DNA of 64,000 bases, taken from contig JAGYIN010000003.1 in assembly GCA_018402665.1 (NCBI GenBank), positions 124,001 through 188,000 of the forward strand, given 5' to 3'. Below the pieces are notes generated by a model. That model was not told the origin of the DNA. It searched no databases and saw only the letters and a program-made list of their open reading frames with translations. Both the position numbers and the translations under genes were made by a program. Below are positions 17,659-28,272 of this stretch, in pieces. The stretch's first letter is position 1; every line of letters starts with the position of its first letter. Source of the stretch: Schleiferiaceae bacterium (GTDB taxonomy: Bacteria; Bacteroidota; Bacteroidia; Flavobacteriales; Schleiferiaceae).

Positions 17659-18807
17659 ATGCGTATACAATTAGTCGATTCTTCCAACCGCGATCACTTG
17701 CTGCCTTTAACCTTTACACGTCCGGTTTCTGAGCTGCGTTGTGGGATTTTGACCATTACGGAAAAATATACCCGACGCGGGCACACAGTAGGGAATGAGA
17801 CACAATCGTATTTGCAGCGTAAATACCCGAGCCTTGCCAAGGCCGATGTAGCCGTAGATGGCGGTGTCTGTCCGACGGATGAATTCCTTGCCGCTGCCCG
17901 CGCGCTTACTATGGGGCAGAGCCTTTGCAAGGGCGATACCGTTATCGCTTGGAAAGGTGAAAAACCTGCAGAGACCTCGGGCAGCTTGTGTTTTGAAGGA
18001 CCTTTGAATATCGTCGCTCGTCCTTGGGATATATGGGGGTTGAATGCAGCGGAATTGGAGGCCGATTTTGAGTTGCTTACTGCTGGGCGCACAAGTGCAC
18101 CGATTCATGAGACCTGCACGGTCATCGGAGATCGAATCTTTTTAGAAGAAGGAGCGAAGGCAACGGCCAGTATCTTGAATACTACGTCGGGTGCCATATA
18201 CCTCGCAAAGGATGCAGAAATTATGGAAGGTTGCGTGGTTCGTGGTGGATTAGCCTTGGGTGCGCATAGCGCATTGAAATTGGGCACAAAGATTTACGGG
18301 GCTACCACGTTGGGACCGCATTGTAAGGTCGGTGGAGAGGTCAATAATAGTGTACTTATAGGCTACAGCAATAAAGGCCATGATGGATTTTTAGGCAATA
18401 GCGCTTTAGGCGAATGGTGTAATCTAGGCGCCGATACGAACAATTCAAATCTAAAGAACAACTACGACGAGGTCAAAGCATGGAGTTACGTAAGTAAGCG
18501 TTTTGCTAAAACCGGTCAACAGTTTTGTGGTTTGATTATGGGCGATCACAGTAAAAGTGGCATCAATACCATGTTCAATACCGGGACCGTGGTGGGAGTG
18601 AGTGCCAATGTATATGGCGCTGGATTTCCACGTAATTTCATTGCTTCATTCTCATGGGGAGGACCTCAAGGCACCGTGGAGTATAAACTCGACAAAGCCT
18701 TAGATACGGCGCACCGGATGATGCAGCGCCGCGGTTTAGCAGTAGATGACGTGGAGAAAGAAATCTTACAAGCCGTATACGAACAGACTTCGGAATTCCG
18801 TCGTTAA
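17659..18807 (+). CDS. GlmU-like putative sugar nucleotidyltransferase
   Basis: 'LLPLTFTRPVSELRCGILTITEKY', left-handed beta-helix region 'GAHSALKLGTKIYGATTLGPHCKVGGEVNNSVLIGYSNKGHDGFLGNSALGEWCNLGADTNNSNLKNNY'. Confidence 0.88.
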   Translation: MRIQLVDSSNRDHLLPLTFTRPVSELRCGILTITEKYTRRGHTVGNETQSYLQRKYPSLAKADVAVDGGVCPTDEFLAAARALTMGQSLCKGDTVIAWKGEKPAETSGSLCFEGPLNIVARPWDIWGLNAAELEADFELLTAGRTSAPIHETCTVIGDRIFLEEGAKATASILNTTSGAIYLAKDAEIMEGCVVRGGLALGAHSALKLGTKIYGATTLGPHCKVGGEVNNSVLIGYSNKGHDGFLGNSALGEWCNLGADTNNSNLKNNYDEVKAWSYVSKRFAKTGQQFCGLIMGDHSKSGINTMFNTGTVVGVSANVYGAGFPRNFIASFSWGGPQGTVEYKLDKALDTAHRMMQRRGLAVDDVEKEILQAVYEQTSEFRR

Positions 18808-19457
18808 AGTGCTTTTAAAGCGGCAATCGTCGCAATAGGATCATCACTTTTGAACACAAACGAACCGGCAACCAGTGCGTCTGCCCCTGCCGCTAGCAAA
18901 CGTGCGCCAGTTTCAAGATTAACACCACCGTCTATTTCGATGAGTGCTTTAGAACCCGTACGGTCAATCAGTTCGCGCGCTTGTGCGGTTTTCTTAATGG
19001 TGTTTTCGATAAATTTCTGACCGCCAAATCCCGGATTCACGCTCATTAAGAGTACCTCATCTAGATCTTGTATGATATCTTCTAGCACACTTACGGGGGT
19101 ATGCGGATTCAACGCAACACCTGCTTTCATTCCGGCGTTGTGAATTTCTTGAACAGTTCTGTGCAAGTGTGTGCAGGCTTCTGCGTGTACCGTTAAGATA
19201 TCTGCACCGCAGTCTTTAAACGTTTGAATGTAACGCTCTGGTTGTACGATCATCAAATGCACATCCATCACCTTCTCACAGTTTTCAGCCATCGTCTTTA
19301 CTACAGGCATACCGTAGGATATATTAGGCACGAAAACCCCGTCCATTACATCAATATGGAACCAGTCTGCCTGGCTTTTATTGACCATTTGACAGTCGCG
19401 TTGGAGGTTGCCAAAGTCGGCAGCTAATAGTGATGGTGAGATGATAGGTGCAGCCAT
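18804..19457 (-). CDS. rpe: Ribulose-phosphate 3-epimerase
   Basis: 'PSLLAADFGNLQRDC', 'WFHIDVMDGVFVPNISYG', 'LMSVNPGFGGQKFI', 'IEIDGGVN'. Start moved to 19457. Confidence 0.95.
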   Translation of the reverse strand: MAAPIISPSLLAADFGNLQRDCQMVNKSQADWFHIDVMDGVFVPNISYGMPVVKTMAENCEKVMDVHLMIVQPERYIQTFKDCGADILTVHAEACTHLHRTVQEIHNAGMKAGVALNPHTPVSVLEDIIQDLDEVLLMSVNPGFGGQKFIENTIKKTAQARELIDRTGSKALIEIDGGVNLETGARLLAAGADALVAGSFVFKSDDPIATIAALKAL

Positions 19458-19488
19458 GCTGATGCGTTTAAGTTCCGTACAAAAGTAA

Positions 19489-19515
19489 AACACCCCGCCC
19501 GTGAAGGCGAGGTGT
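19489..19515 (-). terminator. Probable intrinsic terminator after rpoD
   Basis: AACACC(CC)GCC-CGTGAA-GGCGAGGTGTT imperfect hairpin, followed by T-rich sequence on the minus strand. Confidence 0.5.
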
Positions 19516-19542
19516 TCCATAAAAAACTTAATACCAAGTTTA

Positions 19543-20406
19543 TTAACCGAGGTAAGTCTTCAAGATTTTACTTCTTGAGGTATGCTTCATGCGACGAATG
19601 GCTTTTTCTTTGATCTGACGAACACGTTCACGCGTTAAGTCAAATTTCTCACCAATCTCTTCCAACGTCATTGGATGCTGTCCACCTAAACCGAAGTACA
19701 GGCGAATAACATCGCCTTCACGCGGTGTTAGTGTCGCTAATGAGCGCTCAATTTCAGTACGCAAACTGTCCATCATCAAATCTTCATCCGGATGTGGACT
19801 GTCTGAAGAATTCAATACATCGTACAAATTGCTGTCTTCACCTTCAACAAGTGGCGCGTCCATACTTACGTGACGACCACTATTACGCATACTTTCTTTC
19901 ACGTCAGATTCGCTCATCTCCAAATGCTTAGAAATTTCAGCAGCACTTGGTGGACGCTCGTGCTCTTGCTCGAGGTATGCGTATGCTTTGTTGATTTTAT
20001 TGATTGAACCTATTTTGTTCAATGGCAAACGAACGATACGGCTCTGCTCTGCAAGTGCTTGCAGAATACTCTGACGAATCCACCAAACGGCGTAAGAAAT
20101 GAACTTAAAACCGCGTGTTTCATCGAAGCGTTGCGCAGCTTTAATCAAACCGAGGTTTCCTTCATTGATCAAATCGGGAAGGGTTAAACCTTGGTTTTGA
20201 TATTGCTTTGCTACAGAAACCACAAATCGAAGGTTGGCTTTGGTCAACTTTTCAAGGGCAATCTGATCGCCGGCTTTGATTCGCTGAGCCAATTCCACTT
20301 CTTCCTCAGCAGTGATCAACTCCACTTTACCGATTTCCTGAAGGTATTTGTCCAACGAAGCCGTCTCGCGATTCGTTACCTGTTTTGTGATTTTTAACTG
20401 TCTCAT
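19543..20406 (-). CDS. rpoD: RNA polymerase primary sigma factor RpoD (short Bacteroidetes form)
   Basis: '[44 protein letters not shown]', '[53 protein letters not shown]', '[29 protein letters not shown]'. Confidence 0.96.
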   Translation of the reverse strand: MRQLKITKQVTNRETASLDKYLQEIGKVELITAEEEVELAQRIKAGDQIALEKLTKANLRFVVSVAKQYQNQGLTLPDLINEGNLGLIKAAQRFDETRGFKFISYAVWWIRQSILQALAEQSRIVRLPLNKIGSINKINKAYAYLEQEHERPPSAAEISKHLEMSESDVKESMRNSGRHVSMDAPLVEGEDSNLYDVLNSSDSPHPDEDLMMDSLRTEIERSLATLTPREGDVIRLYFGLGGQHPMTLEEIGEKFDLTRERVRQIKEKAIRRMKHTSRSKILKTYLG

Positions 20407-20481
20407 GCTCGAGATGAATTTATTAGCGTAGGTGCGCCTTTGTTAACCAAAGACGCACTACACAAGTTCAAAAGATAAGAA

Positions 20482-22617
20482 TTATGCTTCAGCTTTATCG
20501 CCGTCTTTCTCCGGTTTCGGGAGTAGCACCTTGCGAGAAAGCTTCATCTTACCGGCTTTGTCAACCTCTAGAAGCTTCACTTTAACTGTATCACCTTCTT
20601 TAAGTACGTCTTCAACGTTCTTAATACGGGTCCAGTCAATTTCTGAAATGTGAAGCAATCCTTGAATTTTCGGAGCAATCTCAACGAATGCACCGTAAGT
20701 CTGTACACCACGTACAATACCTTCGTATACCTCACCAATTTCTGGTTCGAATGCGATGGCACGGATCATTTCTAATGCCTTATCCATCATGGCGGCGTCT
20801 TTTCCTGAAATTTCCACGTGACCGCGATCGTCAACCTCAGAGATAGTTACCGTTGTGCCAGTATCTGCTTGGATTCCTTGGATATTTTTACCACCTGGGC
20901 CAATGATTGGACCGATGAATTCTTTCTTCACAGTAAGCTTGTAGATCTTAGGAGCATTCGGCTTTAATTCCGTGCGCGATTCCGGCATGGTTTTCAGCAT
21001 TTCACCCAAGATGTGCAAGCGACCTTCTAAGCTCTGCTTCAGGGCTTGAACTAAAATTTCGTAGCTCAAACCTTTGATTTTGATGTCCATCTGACAAGCA
21101 GTAATTCCTTTTTCAGTACCCGTTACTTTAAAGTCCATATCGCCCAAGTGATCTTCATCACCGAGGATATCGGACAATACAGCAAATTTCTCACCGTCAG
21201 AAATCAATCCCATGGCAATCCCACTTACAGGACGAACCAATTTTACACCTGCATCCATAAGTGCTAGTGTTCCTGCACAAACTGTTGCCATCGAAGACGA
21301 ACCGTTTGATTCAAGGATGTCTGAAACGACACGGATAGTGAATGGGTTTTCTGGATCAACCATTTGGTACAATGCACGTTGTGCAAGGTTACCATGACCT
21401 ACCTCGCGGCGGCTAACCCCACGAATAGGACGTGCCTCACCGGTAGAAAACGGTGGGAAGTTGTAGTGCAAATAGAATTTCTCTTCACCTGTAAAGGTTG
21501 CATCATCTATTCTGTTTGCGTCCAACGAAGTACCTAAGGTAACAGTGGTTAATGATTGCGTTTCTCCACGTGTGAAGACAGCAGAACCGTGTGCGCCAGG
21601 TAGGTAGTCAATTTCTGACCAAATAGGGCGAACTTCTGTAGTTGCACGTCCGTCCAAACGTTGTCCGTCGTTCAACACCATGTCACGCATGGCTTTGTAC
21701 TCTACATCGTGGAAATACGTTTTTGCAAAACCGGTGTTTGCCGCCAACCACTCTTCGTCTTTGCTTTCAAGATACTCGTTTAGAATAGCTTTGAATCCTG
21801 CAGAACGTTCGTGCTTTGGTAAACCACTTTTTGCAACTTCATATACTTTATCGTAAGTAGCAGCCATTACTTCTTCACGCACTTCTTCATTGTGCGTTTC
21901 GTGGCTGTATTCACGTTTAGTTTGTGCTTTCTCTACATGAGAAGCCAAACGCAATTGCGCTTCAATCTGAACTTTAATGGCGTCGTGGGCATATTTGATT
22001 GCCTCAACCATTTCTTCTTCAGAGATTTCTTGCATTTCACCCTCGACCATAACGACGCTGTCCATAGACGCACCGATCACCATATCGAGTTCAAGCTCAC
22101 CAATCTGAGCTGGGGTAGGGTTGATCACGTGTTCACCATTGATGCGACCAACGCGCACTTCAGAAATAGGACCGTCGAATGGAAGATCACTCACTGCGAT
22201 CGCTGCAGAGGCAGCTAAACCCGTTAATGAGGTTGCTTCAACATTCTCGTCGTAGGAGATCATCTGAATCATGAGTTGAATCTCAGCGTGGTAATCCTTT
22301 GGGAACAAAGGACGCAATACACGGTCGATCAAACGCATGGTCAACACTTCATTGTCTGAAGGACGTCCCTCTCTTTTAAGGAAACCTCCAGGTACGCGAC
22401 CGTTGGCCGCAAATTTTTCACGGTAATCTACCGTAAGCGGAAGAAAGTCAACGCCGTCTTTCGCTTCTTTGCTGGACACAATAGTGGCCAACAGCATTGT
22501 CCCACCGCACTTAACGACAACTGAGCCATCTGCTTGTTTGGCCAGTTTCCCGGTCTCAAGTGTGATTTCTCTTCCGTCAGGAAGTACGATAGTTTCAGTA
22601 ATTGCTTGTGGAATCAT
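20482..22617 (-). CDS. pnp: Polyribonucleotide nucleotidyltransferase (PNPase)
   Basis: '[34 protein letters not shown]', KH domain '[25 protein letters not shown]', S1 domain at C-term. Start moved to 22617. Confidence 0.97.
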   Translation of the reverse strand: MIPQAITETIVLPDGREITLETGKLAKQADGSVVVKCGGTMLLATIVSSKEAKDGVDFLPLTVDYREKFAANGRVPGGFLKREGRPSDNEVLTMRLIDRVLRPLFPKDYHAEIQLMIQMISYDENVEATSLTGLAASAAIAVSDLPFDGPISEVRVGRINGEHVINPTPAQIGELELDMVIGASMDSVVMVEGEMQEISEEEMVEAIKYAHDAIKVQIEAQLRLASHVEKAQTKREYSHETHNEEVREEVMAATYDKVYEVAKSGLPKHERSAGFKAILNEYLESKDEEWLAANTGFAKTYFHDVEYKAMRDMVLNDGQRLDGRATTEVRPIWSEIDYLPGAHGSAVFTRGETQSLTTVTLGTSLDANRIDDATFTGEEKFYLHYNFPPFSTGEARPIRGVSRREVGHGNLAQRALYQMVDPENPFTIRVVSDILESNGSSSMATVCAGTLALMDAGVKLVRPVSGIAMGLISDGEKFAVLSDILGDEDHLGDMDFKVTGTEKGITACQMDIKIKGLSYEILVQALKQSLEGRLHILGEMLKTMPESRTELKPNAPKIYKLTVKKEFIGPIIGPGGKNIQGIQADTGTTVTISEVDDRGHVEISGKDAAMMDKALEMIRAIAFEPEIGEVYEGIVRGVQTYGAFVEIAPKIQGLLHISEIDWTRIKNVEDVLKEGDTVKVKLLEVDKAGKMKLSRKVLLPKPEKDGDKAEA

Positions 22618-22648
22618 ATATAGTGTAAATAGATACTTTTTTATACGC

Positions 22649-22677
22649 AAAAAGGCAATTGTAAAAATTGCCTTTTT
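22649..22677 (-). terminator. Intrinsic terminator between rpsO and pnp
   Basis: AAAAAGGCAATT-GTAAA-AATTGCCTTTTT. Confidence 0.75.
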
Positions 22678-22697
22678 GTGTACTTCTTAAGCTGGGA

Positions 22698-22967
22698 TTA
22701 TTTTCTCAAGCCTAGTTTCTCGATGATCGCACGGTAACGCGCGATATCTGTTTGCTTTAGGTAGTTCAGTAGTTTTCTACGCTTACCAACCAAACGGATG
22801 AGCGAACGCTCAGTGTTGTGGTCTTTTCTGTTTTGCTTTAAGTGACCGGTCAAATGATCGATACGGTAGCTAAACAGAGCGATTTGTCCTTCAGATGAAC
22901 CAGTGTCCGTTGCTGATGTGCCGAATTCGGCAAAAATTTCTTCTTTCTTTTCTTTAGTAAGGTACAT
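22698..22967 (-). CDS. rpsO: 30S ribosomal protein S15
   Basis: 'GTSATDTGSSEGQIALFSYRIDHLTGHLKQNRKDHNTERSLIRLVGKRRKLLNYL'. Confidence 0.97.
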   Translation of the reverse strand: MYLTKEKKEEIFAEFGTSATDTGSSEGQIALFSYRIDHLTGHLKQNRKDHNTERSLIRLVGKRRKLLNYLKQTDIARYRAIIEKLGLRK

Positions 22968-23006
22968 ACCAAAATCGTTTTAGATGTTTGTAATGCTATA
23001 AGGCCG

Positions 23007-23014
23007 CAAAGATA
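23007..23014 (-). promoter_or_regulatory. Candidate -7 box upstream of rpsO
   Basis: Minus strand TATCTTTG matches TAnnTTTG, ~40 nt upstream of the start codon. Confidence 0.35.
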
Positions 23015-23048
23015 GATAAATTATTCACTCTGAGCGGCTTTTTGAAAA

Positions 23049-23588
23049 TTATTCGGTGCCTACTGGACTCCAGTAAATCTTTGTACCTACGGTGATCCCT
23101 TGCGCTGCTGCTTGACCGCCTAAGACTTCGAGAACATACGATGCAGGTGCAGCGCTTGGAAGGCTTTTTGTCGAAAGAGGTTCGGCGTTGGCTTGAATGC
23201 TCACGACGTCATTCGTTGCATTGATGTAAATGATATCCAGCGCGACAAGGGTATTCTTCATCCAAAAGCTTCGTAATTGGTCGCCACCTGGCATGAAGAA
23301 GAGCATGGCCCTATTCGGTGGTGTAGATCTGCGGTACATCATACCGATCTCTATAGCCTCTGGCGTTGTTGCATATTCGGTTTCAAAAACAGTAGCGGTA
23401 TCTGTACCATTTACTGCCCAAACTGTACCATCGACGCGAAAGGGCGGTTCGTAGGGTTCATTGGGTTGTTTCACGGAAGGCTTAGTGTTGGAACTGAATT
23501 TGCCAATGCTTCCTACGATGGAAGGAATGATAAATGCGGCCAAACCGAGGCCAACAATCCAAACGGCGTATTTTCTAAATGCGTTCAT
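23049..23588 (-). CDS. DUF192 family protein with N-terminal TM
   Basis: 'VFETEYATTPEAIEIGMMYRRSTPPNRAMLFFMPGGDQLRSFWMKNTLVALDIIYIN'. Start moved to 23588 (TAATG overlap with lgt). Confidence 0.88.
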   Translation of the reverse strand: MNAFRKYAVWIVGLGLAAFIIPSIVGSIGKFSSNTKPSVKQPNEPYEPPFRVDGTVWAVNGTDTATVFETEYATTPEAIEIGMMYRRSTPPNRAMLFFMPGGDQLRSFWMKNTLVALDIIYINATNDVVSIQANAEPLSTKSLPSAAPASYVLEVLGGQAAAQGITVGTKIYWSPVGTE

Positions 23589-24655
23589 TACGATGATTTT
23601 TTGCGCAGGCTTAATGCGATAAATAGGAGTCCAATTGCAACCAGCGGTATACTCAACCACTGGCCCATATTAAGTTGCATACTTTGTTCAAAATCTACTT
23701 GAACTTCTTTGAAATTTTCAATGAAAAATCTGAAGCCAAAAACAAGCACTAGAAAAAGTCCAAATAGAAACCCGCGCTTTTCTCCAACAACAGTTTTTAA
23801 GTAGAGCAAAGCGAGAACAATGAAAAAGAGCCAGTAACCCGCTGCTTCGAACAACTGTGTAGGGTAGCGAGGTACACCGATCAGTTGGGTCTGCGCGTGC
23901 CAGCCATTTTCATCTTCATATACCGTTACCTCCGGAATGCCCTGGACCAAAAGGTTTTGATTATCGGGATCCTGTGTGTTGAGAATGCGCGGTAAAAAGT
24001 CGGTAGCGTACTGCTGCGTTTGGACGTCGTTAAGACGTACGAAGGTTAAGGTGGCGTTGAGTACAGGGTAGGTGATGGAATCGGTTAGGACGAATTGGTC
24101 CGTTTTCTTAAAAGTAGCGGACTTTAAGGTCCCACCGTATCCCCGCATCAAGGTATTGCGTCCATCTTCTACAAAAACCGTCTCAAAGGCGCTGTTGGCC
24201 GGCGCACCATAAATTTCGGAATTGAACCAATTGCCCATACGAATGAAGCCCGCCGCTAACGCTACAACGATAACGATGCGGTCTAAGGTCCACAAAGGAT
24301 GCTTTTTTGCCAATTTCTTACTCCAATAGAACATGGCCGCTACAATAGCGATGGCCGCGCCGTGCGAGGCTAGGCCGCCTTTCCATACCATCAGGATTTC
24401 ACCGAGGTGATCCTTGTAGTAGCTCCAGTCATAAAAAATAACGTGTCCCAGTCGAGCCCCAACAATGGTAGCACCTACCATCCAGTACACCAAACTGTCC
24501 ATGAGTTTAGGATTGACGTTTTCTCTTTTGAAAACATATTGCATCCCGTACTGGCCTAGAACGAAACTTATAATAAACATCAGCGAATAGAATCGGAGTT
24601 CAAAGCCTGCGATAGGGATGTGGTTGGGAAAGTCCCAGAGAATGGTCAATAGCAT
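23588..24655 (-). CDS. lgt: Prolipoprotein diacylglyceryl transferase with internal insertion
   Basis: 'GARLGHVIFYDWSYY', 'VWKGGLASHGAAIAI', 'RMGNWFNSEIYG', 'PTQLFEAAGYWLFF', 'RGFLFGLFLVLVFGFRFFIENFKEVQ'. Confidence 0.93.
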   Translation of the reverse strand: MLLTILWDFPNHIPIAGFELRFYSLMFIISFVLGQYGMQYVFKRENVNPKLMDSLVYWMVGATIVGARLGHVIFYDWSYYKDHLGEILMVWKGGLASHGAAIAIVAAMFYWSKKLAKKHPLWTLDRIVIVVALAAGFIRMGNWFNSEIYGAPANSAFETVFVEDGRNTLMRGYGGTLKSATFKKTDQFVLTDSITYPVLNATLTFVRLNDVQTQQYATDFLPRILNTQDPDNQNLLVQGIPEVTVYEDENGWHAQTQLIGVPRYPTQLFEAAGYWLFFIVLALLYLKTVVGEKRGFLFGLFLVLVFGFRFFIENFKEVQVDFEQSMQLNMGQWLSIPLVAIGLLFIALSLRKKSS

Positions 24656-24659
24656 AGTG

Positions 24660-25757
24660 TTATTCTTTCCAGTCTACAATAAACAGATTTGTCGCGCGCG
24701 ACCCGCCGTTGTTTCTGTTTGAAGCGAAGACTAATTTACTACCGTCCGGCGAGAACATCGGGAACGCGTCAAAAACGCCGTCGTAGGTTACCTGCTCGAG
24801 CCCCGTTCCGTCGGTATTGATCATGAATAGGTTGAAAGGATAGCCGCGCTCGCTATGGTGGTTGGTTGAGAATATAATTTTATTGCCGCTCGGGTGGTAG
24901 AATGGGGCCCAATTGGCATTTCCCAGTTGGGTAACTTGGGTCAATTCTGAGCCGTCTACATTGCACGTATAAATCTCCATATGCGTAGGCTCGACCATGC
25001 CTTGTGCAAGCAAATCTTTGTATTTCTTCACCTCTTCTTCAGTCTGCGGACGTGAACTTCTAAAGACCAATTTCTTGCTATCTGGGCTGAAGAAAGCGCC
25101 ACCGTCGTACCCTAAGCCGCTCGTAACTTGAGTGATGTTCGATCCGTCAATAGCGCAGGTGTACAGTTCCAAATCACCACTGCGGTCGGATGTAAATACG
25201 ATTTTAGTTCCGTCTGGACTTACAGTAGCTTCCGCATCGTAACCTGGGCCAGAAATTAATGTGTCTACAAAGTGCCCTTTTAGATCACTGACGTAAATGT
25301 CAAAATCAGCATAGATAGGCCACACGTATGCGCCACTTTCACCGCGTTCTGGAACCGCGGGGCATGCAGTGTCCCCTCTAAATGTACTGGCGTAAAGAAT
25401 CGTAGTATCACCGGGCATAAAATAGGCGCAAGTCGTGCGACCTAAATCATTCGAGATGAGCTGCGGTTCTTTGTCCCAAATGGTATCAGTATTCCAGTTA
25501 AAAGCATAGATCTGATCGCATTGATTTCCCCACTTTTCCGCATTACTCTGGAAGGTGAGCATGGTTCCGTCAAAACTGAAATAGGCTTCAGCATTATCGC
25601 CGCCATTAGTCAATTGACGAATGCCTTCAAGATGAATTTCTTCGTCGTAACTGATTTTGTCCTCCCAAGTCGCTCCGCTCGCACCATCTGCAGATTCAGA
25701 GTTAGATTGACAGGCGAACAAGGCAAATGCCGCGGAGAATAGCAAGAGTTTCTTCAT
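24660..25757 (-). CDS. TolB-like beta-propeller (PD40) lipoprotein
   Basis: Lipobox 'LLLFSAAFALFAC'; repeats 'AEATVSPDGTKIVFTSDRSGDLELYTCAIDGSNITQVT', 'FPMFSPDGSKLVFASNRN'. Confidence 0.88.
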   Translation of the reverse strand: MKKLLLFSAAFALFACQSNSESADGASGATWEDKISYDEEIHLEGIRQLTNGGDNAEAYFSFDGTMLTFQSNAEKWGNQCDQIYAFNWNTDTIWDKEPQLISNDLGRTTCAYFMPGDTTILYASTFRGDTACPAVPERGESGAYVWPIYADFDIYVSDLKGHFVDTLISGPGYDAEATVSPDGTKIVFTSDRSGDLELYTCAIDGSNITQVTSGLGYDGGAFFSPDSKKLVFRSSRPQTEEEVKKYKDLLAQGMVEPTHMEIYTCNVDGSELTQVTQLGNANWAPFYHPSGNKIIFSTNHHSERGYPFNLFMINTDGTGLEQVTYDGVFDAFPMFSPDGSKLVFASNRNNGGSRATNLFIVDWKE

Positions 25758-25771
25758 TGTATGAGATGAGA

Positions 25772-26056
25772 TTAGCGTATGTTTTTATCTTTTAATTCTT
25801 TTTCAAGTGCGCTTCCTGGCACTGGGTCCCAGCCGTGTCCACCCCAAGGATGACAACTGCCAATTCTTTTTAGACTCATCAGAAAGCCTTTAAATGGACC
25901 GTGGATCTTAACCGCTTCGGCTGCATAAACACTGCAGGTGGGTTGGTAGCGGCAAGAAGGACCCAGCAATCGGGAGAATACCGCACGGTACAACCAAATC
26001 AATGCAAGTAAGGGAGTTCCGAGCACTTTCAAAACGACATCCTTCACAGCTTTCAT
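25772..26056 (-). CDS. yidD: Membrane protein insertion efficiency factor YidD
   Basis: '[62 protein letters not shown]'. Confidence 0.95.
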   Translation of the reverse strand: MKAVKDVVLKVLGTPLLALIWLYRAVFSRLLGPSCRYQPTCSVYAAEAVKIHGPFKGFLMSLKRIGSCHPWGGHGWDPVPGSALEKELKDKNIR

Positions 26057-26059
26057 TTT

Positions 26060-27547
26060 TTAGAGGCTGTAGCTGGTGCCATCTGCACCATCTTTGAGCT
26101 GGATACCTGCTACTTGCAATTGGTCTCGGATTAAATCTGCCGTTCCCCAATCTTTGTTCAAGCGGGCTTGTGCTCTTAATTCAATCACCAATGACATGGC
26201 TTTATCTAAGGCGTCTTTATGTGCGTCTGAAGAATCTACGGACTTTGACCGTAAGCCTAAGAGCTCAAAAGTGAAAGCATGTAAAGTAGTTTTAAATGTG
26301 ACTAAATCGTCAGCATCAAGTCCAATCGTGCCTTCTGCAGTGCCGATCCATTTTATGGCCTCGAACAGATGTGCAATGAGAATGGGCGTATTGAAATTAT
26401 CGCTCATCGCTTGATAACATTTGTCTATCCAAGGTTGCAGCGCAATGGTGGATTCCTTTGACGGTTCTAAGGTGTCCAATTTTTCAAGCGCACTTAGCAA
26501 TCTCTGGTGCCCTTTTTCTGCTGCGAGTAGTGCATCATTACTGAAATCCAACACACTGCTGTAGTGCGCTTGCATCATGAAGAATCGGACTACAGAGGGG
26601 CTAAAGCCTTTCTCTAAAAGTGGGCTATCCCCAGCGAACAATTCCCTCGGTAAAATCGTGTTGCCGGTACTCTTACTCATGCGCTTTCCGTTCAGCGTCA
26701 ACATGTTTGCATGCATCCAATACCGAGCGCCTTTGTGCCCTGAGCAAGCGCTGTTTTGTGCAATCTCGCATTCGTGGTGCGGAAACTTCAAATCCATTCC
26801 ACCGCCATGAATATCAAACGACTCGCCTAAATATTTTGTACTCATCGCTGAACACTCTAAGTGCCAGCCTGGAAATCCTATACTCCATGGCGAAGGCCAA
26901 CGCATGATGTGCGTGGGTGATGCTTTCTTCCAAAGTGCAAAGTCTGCAGGGTTGCGTTTTTCTTCTTGGCCATCTAAAGCACGGGTGCCGGCTTGTAGCT
27001 CGTCCATTTTACGCCCTGAAAGTATACCGTAATCTCCTCCATTTGCATTGTAGGCAGTCACATCAAAGTACACTGAGCCGTTACTTTCGTAGGCCCAACC
27101 TTTATCTAGAATGGTCTGAACCATTTCTATCTGTTCGGATATGTGTCCAGTGGCAGTAGGCTCTATAGATGGAGGGAAGGCGTTAAGTGCATCCATCACT
27201 TTGTGAAAGTCAACGGTGTACCGTTGCACAATCTCCATCGGTTCTAATTGTTCTAAACGCGCTTTTTTCGAAATCTTGTCTTCACCAGCATCTGCATCGT
27301 TCTCTAAATGCCCCGCATCCGTGATATTTCGTACATAGCGCACCTTATAGCCTAAATGCTTGAGGTAACGAAAGATCATGTCGAAGGACGTAAACGTTCG
27401 TGCATTACCTAAGTGCACATCGCTGTATACTGTTGGGCCACATACATACATACCCACATTACCTTCGTGAACGGGGGCAAAAACCTCCTTTTCACCGGTC
27501 AGGCTATTCTCAATACTTAAGGGGTAAGAAGTGTATAATGGTTCCAC
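26060..27547 (-). CDS. cysS: Cysteinyl-tRNA synthetase
   Basis: '[30 protein letters not shown]', '[41 protein letters not shown]', 'KRMSKSTGN'. Confidence 0.97.
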   Translation of the reverse strand: MEPLYTSYPLSIENSLTGEKEVFAPVHEGNVGMYVCGPTVYSDVHLGNARTFTSFDMIFRYLKHLGYKVRYVRNITDAGHLENDADAGEDKISKKARLEQLEPMEIVQRYTVDFHKVMDALNAFPPSIEPTATGHISEQIEMVQTILDKGWAYESNGSVYFDVTAYNANGGDYGILSGRKMDELQAGTRALDGQEEKRNPADFALWKKASPTHIMRWPSPWSIGFPGWHLECSAMSTKYLGESFDIHGGGMDLKFPHHECEIAQNSACSGHKGARYWMHANMLTLNGKRMSKSTGNTILPRELFAGDSPLLEKGFSPSVVRFFMMQAHYSSVLDFSNDALLAAEKGHQRLLSALEKLDTLEPSKESTIALQPWIDKCYQAMSDNFNTPILIAHLFEAIKWIGTAEGTIGLDADDLVTFKTTLHAFTFELLGLRSKSVDSSDAHKDALDKAMSLVIELRAQARLNKDWGTADLIRDQLQVAGIQLKDGADGTSYSL

Positions 27548-28230
27548 TAAGCGCCAAAATCAGTTGTAAGGTTGATGTAATCTAAAAATTCGCTCTTTTT
27601 TGCTTCGTCTTGGAAGGCACCACCAAATTCGGCAGTTACGGTCGAACTCTCAATATCTCTGATGCCTCGTGAATTCACACAAAGGTGTTTTGCATCAATC
27701 ACACAAGCGACATCATCCGTTCCCAAGGTTTCTTGCAGCGCTTGAACTACCTGGCGGGTAAGGCGCTCCTGTACTTGAGGGCGTTTTGCGTAATAATCAA
27801 CAATTCTGTTCATCTTACTCAAACCGACTACTTTTCCCTTAGAAATGTAGGCCACATGTGCACGTCCTACAATAGGTAGAAGGTGGTGTTCACAGGTAGA
27901 ATACACAACGATGTTTTTCTCTACCAGCATTTCATTGTAGCGGTAGGAATTATCAAAGGTGCTCATGCCCGGTTTACGCGCAGGATCTAGTCCGCCAAAC
28001 GCTTCGTTGACGTAGAGTTTTGCCACACGCATCGGCGTTCCTTTAAGACTGTCGTCTTCCAGGTCCATGCCAAGGGTGTTCAAGATACCTTTTACATGTT
28101 CCGAAATGGTTGCAATTTTTTCCTCATTAGAAAGGACAAAAGCATCCGCGCGTAGTGGTGTAACTGCGGTAAAACTCTCGTGTGCATCGCCAATTTCATC
28201 GGCGAGAAGTTCGTTAATAGTATCAGACAT
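27547..28230 (-). CDS. folE: GTP cyclohydrolase I
   Basis: '[53 protein letters not shown]', '[22 protein letters not shown]'. Start moved to 28230. Confidence 0.96.
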   Translation of the reverse strand: MSDTINELLADEIGDAHESFTAVTPLRADAFVLSNEEKIATISEHVKGILNTLGMDLEDDSLKGTPMRVAKLYVNEAFGGLDPARKPGMSTFDNSYRYNEMLVEKNIVVYSTCEHHLLPIVGRAHVAYISKGKVVGLSKMNRIVDYYAKRPQVQERLTRQVVQALQETLGTDDVACVIDAKHLCVNSRGIRDIESSTVTAEFGGAFQDEAKKSEFLDYINLTTDFGA

Positions 28231-28272
28231 TTTTTTTAGTCTATGCTTTAAGGGCGGCAAAGGTACAAACTA

